A model generated the notes under the pieces. It saw only the letters and a program-made list of their open reading frames with translations, ran no database searches and was not told the DNA's origin. From positions 5,596,001 through 5,660,000 of the forward strand of contig CP004371.1 in assembly GCA_000597885.1 (NCBI GenBank): a stretch of DNA of 64,000 bases, in the 5' to 3' direction. Shown here in pieces: positions 63,093 to 64,000 of this stretch (positions are counted from its first letter, which is position 1; every line of letters begins with the position of its first letter). Origin of the DNA: Flammeovirgaceae bacterium 311 (GTDB taxonomy: Bacteria > Bacteroidota > Bacteroidia > Cytophagales > Cyclobacteriaceae). The translations under genes were made by a program, and so were the position numbers.

Positions 63093-63100
63093 CAAATATA
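63093..63100 (-). promoter_or_regulatory. -7 box of the repeat lipoprotein
   Basis: On the minus strand the bases read TATATTTG, an exact TAnnTTTG match about 100 bases before the lipoprotein ATG; no clear -33 TTG. Confidence 0.35.
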
Positions 63101-63121
63101 ATCATATTGATTGAGGATTGA

Positions 63122-63385
63122 ACACCGCTTTCTGCTGTACCGTTCCTGCTTTATACTTTTTTTTACCAGGATCAGGTTAAGCCGCTGAATTCACGGATCT
63201 TCAGTAGTCTTTCTGCTATTGTATTCACTCAACAGGAAGATACCATCGATTTATCCTACCTCGAAAGTAAGTTAGGCCACAACAGCAGTAAAAGTACCGC
63301 ATCATGTTTTGCTGGGGGTAGTATAAAGCTGAAGCAACAGGTAATCCATGCCATTTCAAACCACAAACCAGTTGGATCTAATTAA
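63122..63385 (+). pseudogene. Decayed C-terminal piece of a tyrosine recombinase
   Basis: An 88-codon open stretch with no start ends at a TAA (63383-63385). Its central part, DTIDLSYLESKLGHNSSKST, matches the end of XerC/integrase proteins, whose usual form is GxDLRYIQELLGHSSSKTT, but the catalytic Tyr motif (EIYTHV) is replaced by ASCFAGGS. The upstream helices resemble the HSFATHLLE step only loosely. It is therefore a decayed fragment; the identification rests on ~20 residues. Confidence 0.45.
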
Positions 63386-63432
63386 AAAATATCATAGGTT
63401 AACTCTTCGATATCCCAGAAAACGCAAGAACC

Positions 63433-63511
63433 TACAATGGCTAAATGCCACAAAAACGCGATAGTAACAAAAATCCTTATTACACTTGTGTTTAGCCGTT
63501 AGTTGTGCTTA
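63433..63511. other. attC-like imperfect palindrome
   Basis: GGCTAAA (63439-63445) pairs with TTTAGCC (63491-63497) and CACAA (63449-63453) with TTGTG (63486-63490), with a 3-base bulge on one side; the outer end CGTTAG followed by GTTGTGCTTA (63502-63511) resembles the cassette-end of integron recombination sites. It lies just left of a single-gene cassette. Confidence 0.5.
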
Positions 63512-63916
63512 ATAAAAGGGGACTCCAGAAAGAGAAAGGCCTTGCTAAAAATATCTAACTGAAGATCATATTGATGGAGACTGTAATCATGTTGGCTGGA
63601 TACCTCATTGTAACAATAATGCTGTTATCAATGATTATCCTGGTGATAAGTCAGCAAAAAGAATCCATTATACATGAAAAAGGAATATATCCTGACGATG
63701 TCAACATCTACTTCAGAGCATCGGGTTTGAAAATAAAAGAACTTAAAAGAGTGCAGGATAAGGTGGACGACCCGGAAATTAAAATGAAGGTTGGGCGGGT
63801 AATCTATCTTAGAAAATTAGGATTTAGATTATTGATCGCTGTTCCAGTACTATGGACGATCTTAATGGTGATCAAAGGTCAGATTGAATAAAAAATAAAA
63901 ATATACTAAGCACAAC
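63502..63916. mobile_element. Putative gene cassette bounded by inverted repeats
   Basis: GTTGTGCTTA (63502-63511) and TAAGCACAAC (63907-63916) are perfect 10-base inverted copies bracketing the two-helix membrane gene. Combined with the attC-like palindrome on the left and the recombinase tail upstream this looks like an integron-type cassette; the right-hand site is cut off by the window end. Confidence 0.45.
63574..63891 (+). CDS. Small two-helix membrane protein (cassette gene)
   Basis: ATG 63574 (a TTG is just before it) gives 105 residues. The N-terminal hydrophobic helix (VIMLAGYLIVTIMLLSMIIL) and the C-terminal helix (LLIAVPVLWTILMVI) flank a soluble stretch with many Lys and Asp (SGLKIKELKRVQDKVDDPEI). 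No family is recognised. It is the only gene between GTTGTGCTTA (63502-63511) and its inverted copy TAAGCACAAC (63907-63916), the form of a mobile cassette. Confidence 0.6.
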   Translation: METVIMLAGYLIVTIMLLSMIILVISQQKESIIHEKGIYPDDVNIYFRASGLKIKELKRVQDKVDDPEIKMKVGRVIYLRKLGFRLLIAVPVLWTILMVIKGQIE

Positions 63917-64000
63917 AACAGAATAAAGCAAATGCCCCAAGAGCGTTCAGCCATTGACAATGTAGGTAGCAAATTTTGCGTACTTTCATCAAACGGCAGT

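Noticed and set aside
1-64000. tRNA, rRNA, CRISPR array, prophage or transposase
   Set aside because: Nothing with cloverleaf-like, regularly spaced repeat or transposase-like sequence was recognised by eye.

Overview
The window is a chromosomal segment of a Bacteroidota bacterium, most likely a member of the Cytophagales. The evidence is a type IX secretion (Por-type) C-terminal tail on a very large secreted protein, several TAnnTTTG-type -7 promoter boxes, weak Shine-Dalgarno signals, typical bacteroidete lipoproteins, and roughly half G+C. No rRNA, tRNA or CRISPR array was recognised.

Layout: 1-2902 is the end of an ABC export operon (permease, ATPase, TolC-like). 2989-4418 holds a ferric-reductase-like flavocytochrome and a newly noticed 35-residue membrane protein. 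4774-17985 carries an alpha/beta hydrolase, two ferritin-like proteins, a 1,600-residue type IX-secreted esterase, selO, an orphan curlin-repeat protein and an oligopeptidase B. 17986-21486 has the remnant of a BNR-type gene with a 13-C tract, glnS and a metallo-beta-lactamase-fold hydrolase. 21731-27948 is one compact six-gene operon: TolC, lipoprotein adaptor, permease, ATPase, LytS-type kinase and LytTR regulator. 28412-31043 has a sugar transporter preceded by a LacI-type palindrome, a VOC protein and an AraC regulator.

31369-44542 looks like a defence neighbourhood. It contains a 1,563-residue DUF4011/superfamily-1 helicase/Vsr-like nuclease/DUF3320 protein, a PLP decarboxylase, and then the most notable locus: a WGR/HEAT-repeat protein and a SWIM zinc-finger protein (coupled by an ATGA overlap), a structured non-coding RNA with retron msr-msd architecture (13-bp a1/a2 repeat, two msr hairpins, long msd hairpin), and a reverse transcriptase with the NAxxH, YADD and VTG retron signatures. 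The RNA was found by reading the 261-base gap before the RT. The combination resembles what I remember as type XIII retrons (ARM-type repeat plus WH-SWIM proteins); that label is from memory.

44623-56734 is housekeeping: an EamA transporter, pstSCAB-phoU with a possible Pho box, and a run of membrane genes (DedA, type II NADH dehydrogenase, dicarboxylate/glutamate symporter, TerC, Na+/Ca2+ antiporter). 56749-60777 is an AsmA-like envelope protein built from five tandem modules. 61098-62991 holds a lipoprotein cytochrome c/PQQ sugar dehydrogenase fusion and a small repeat lipoprotein. The right edge (63122-64000) seems to be a decayed tyrosine recombinase tail followed by an attC-like palindrome and a single small-gene cassette bounded by inverted repeats.
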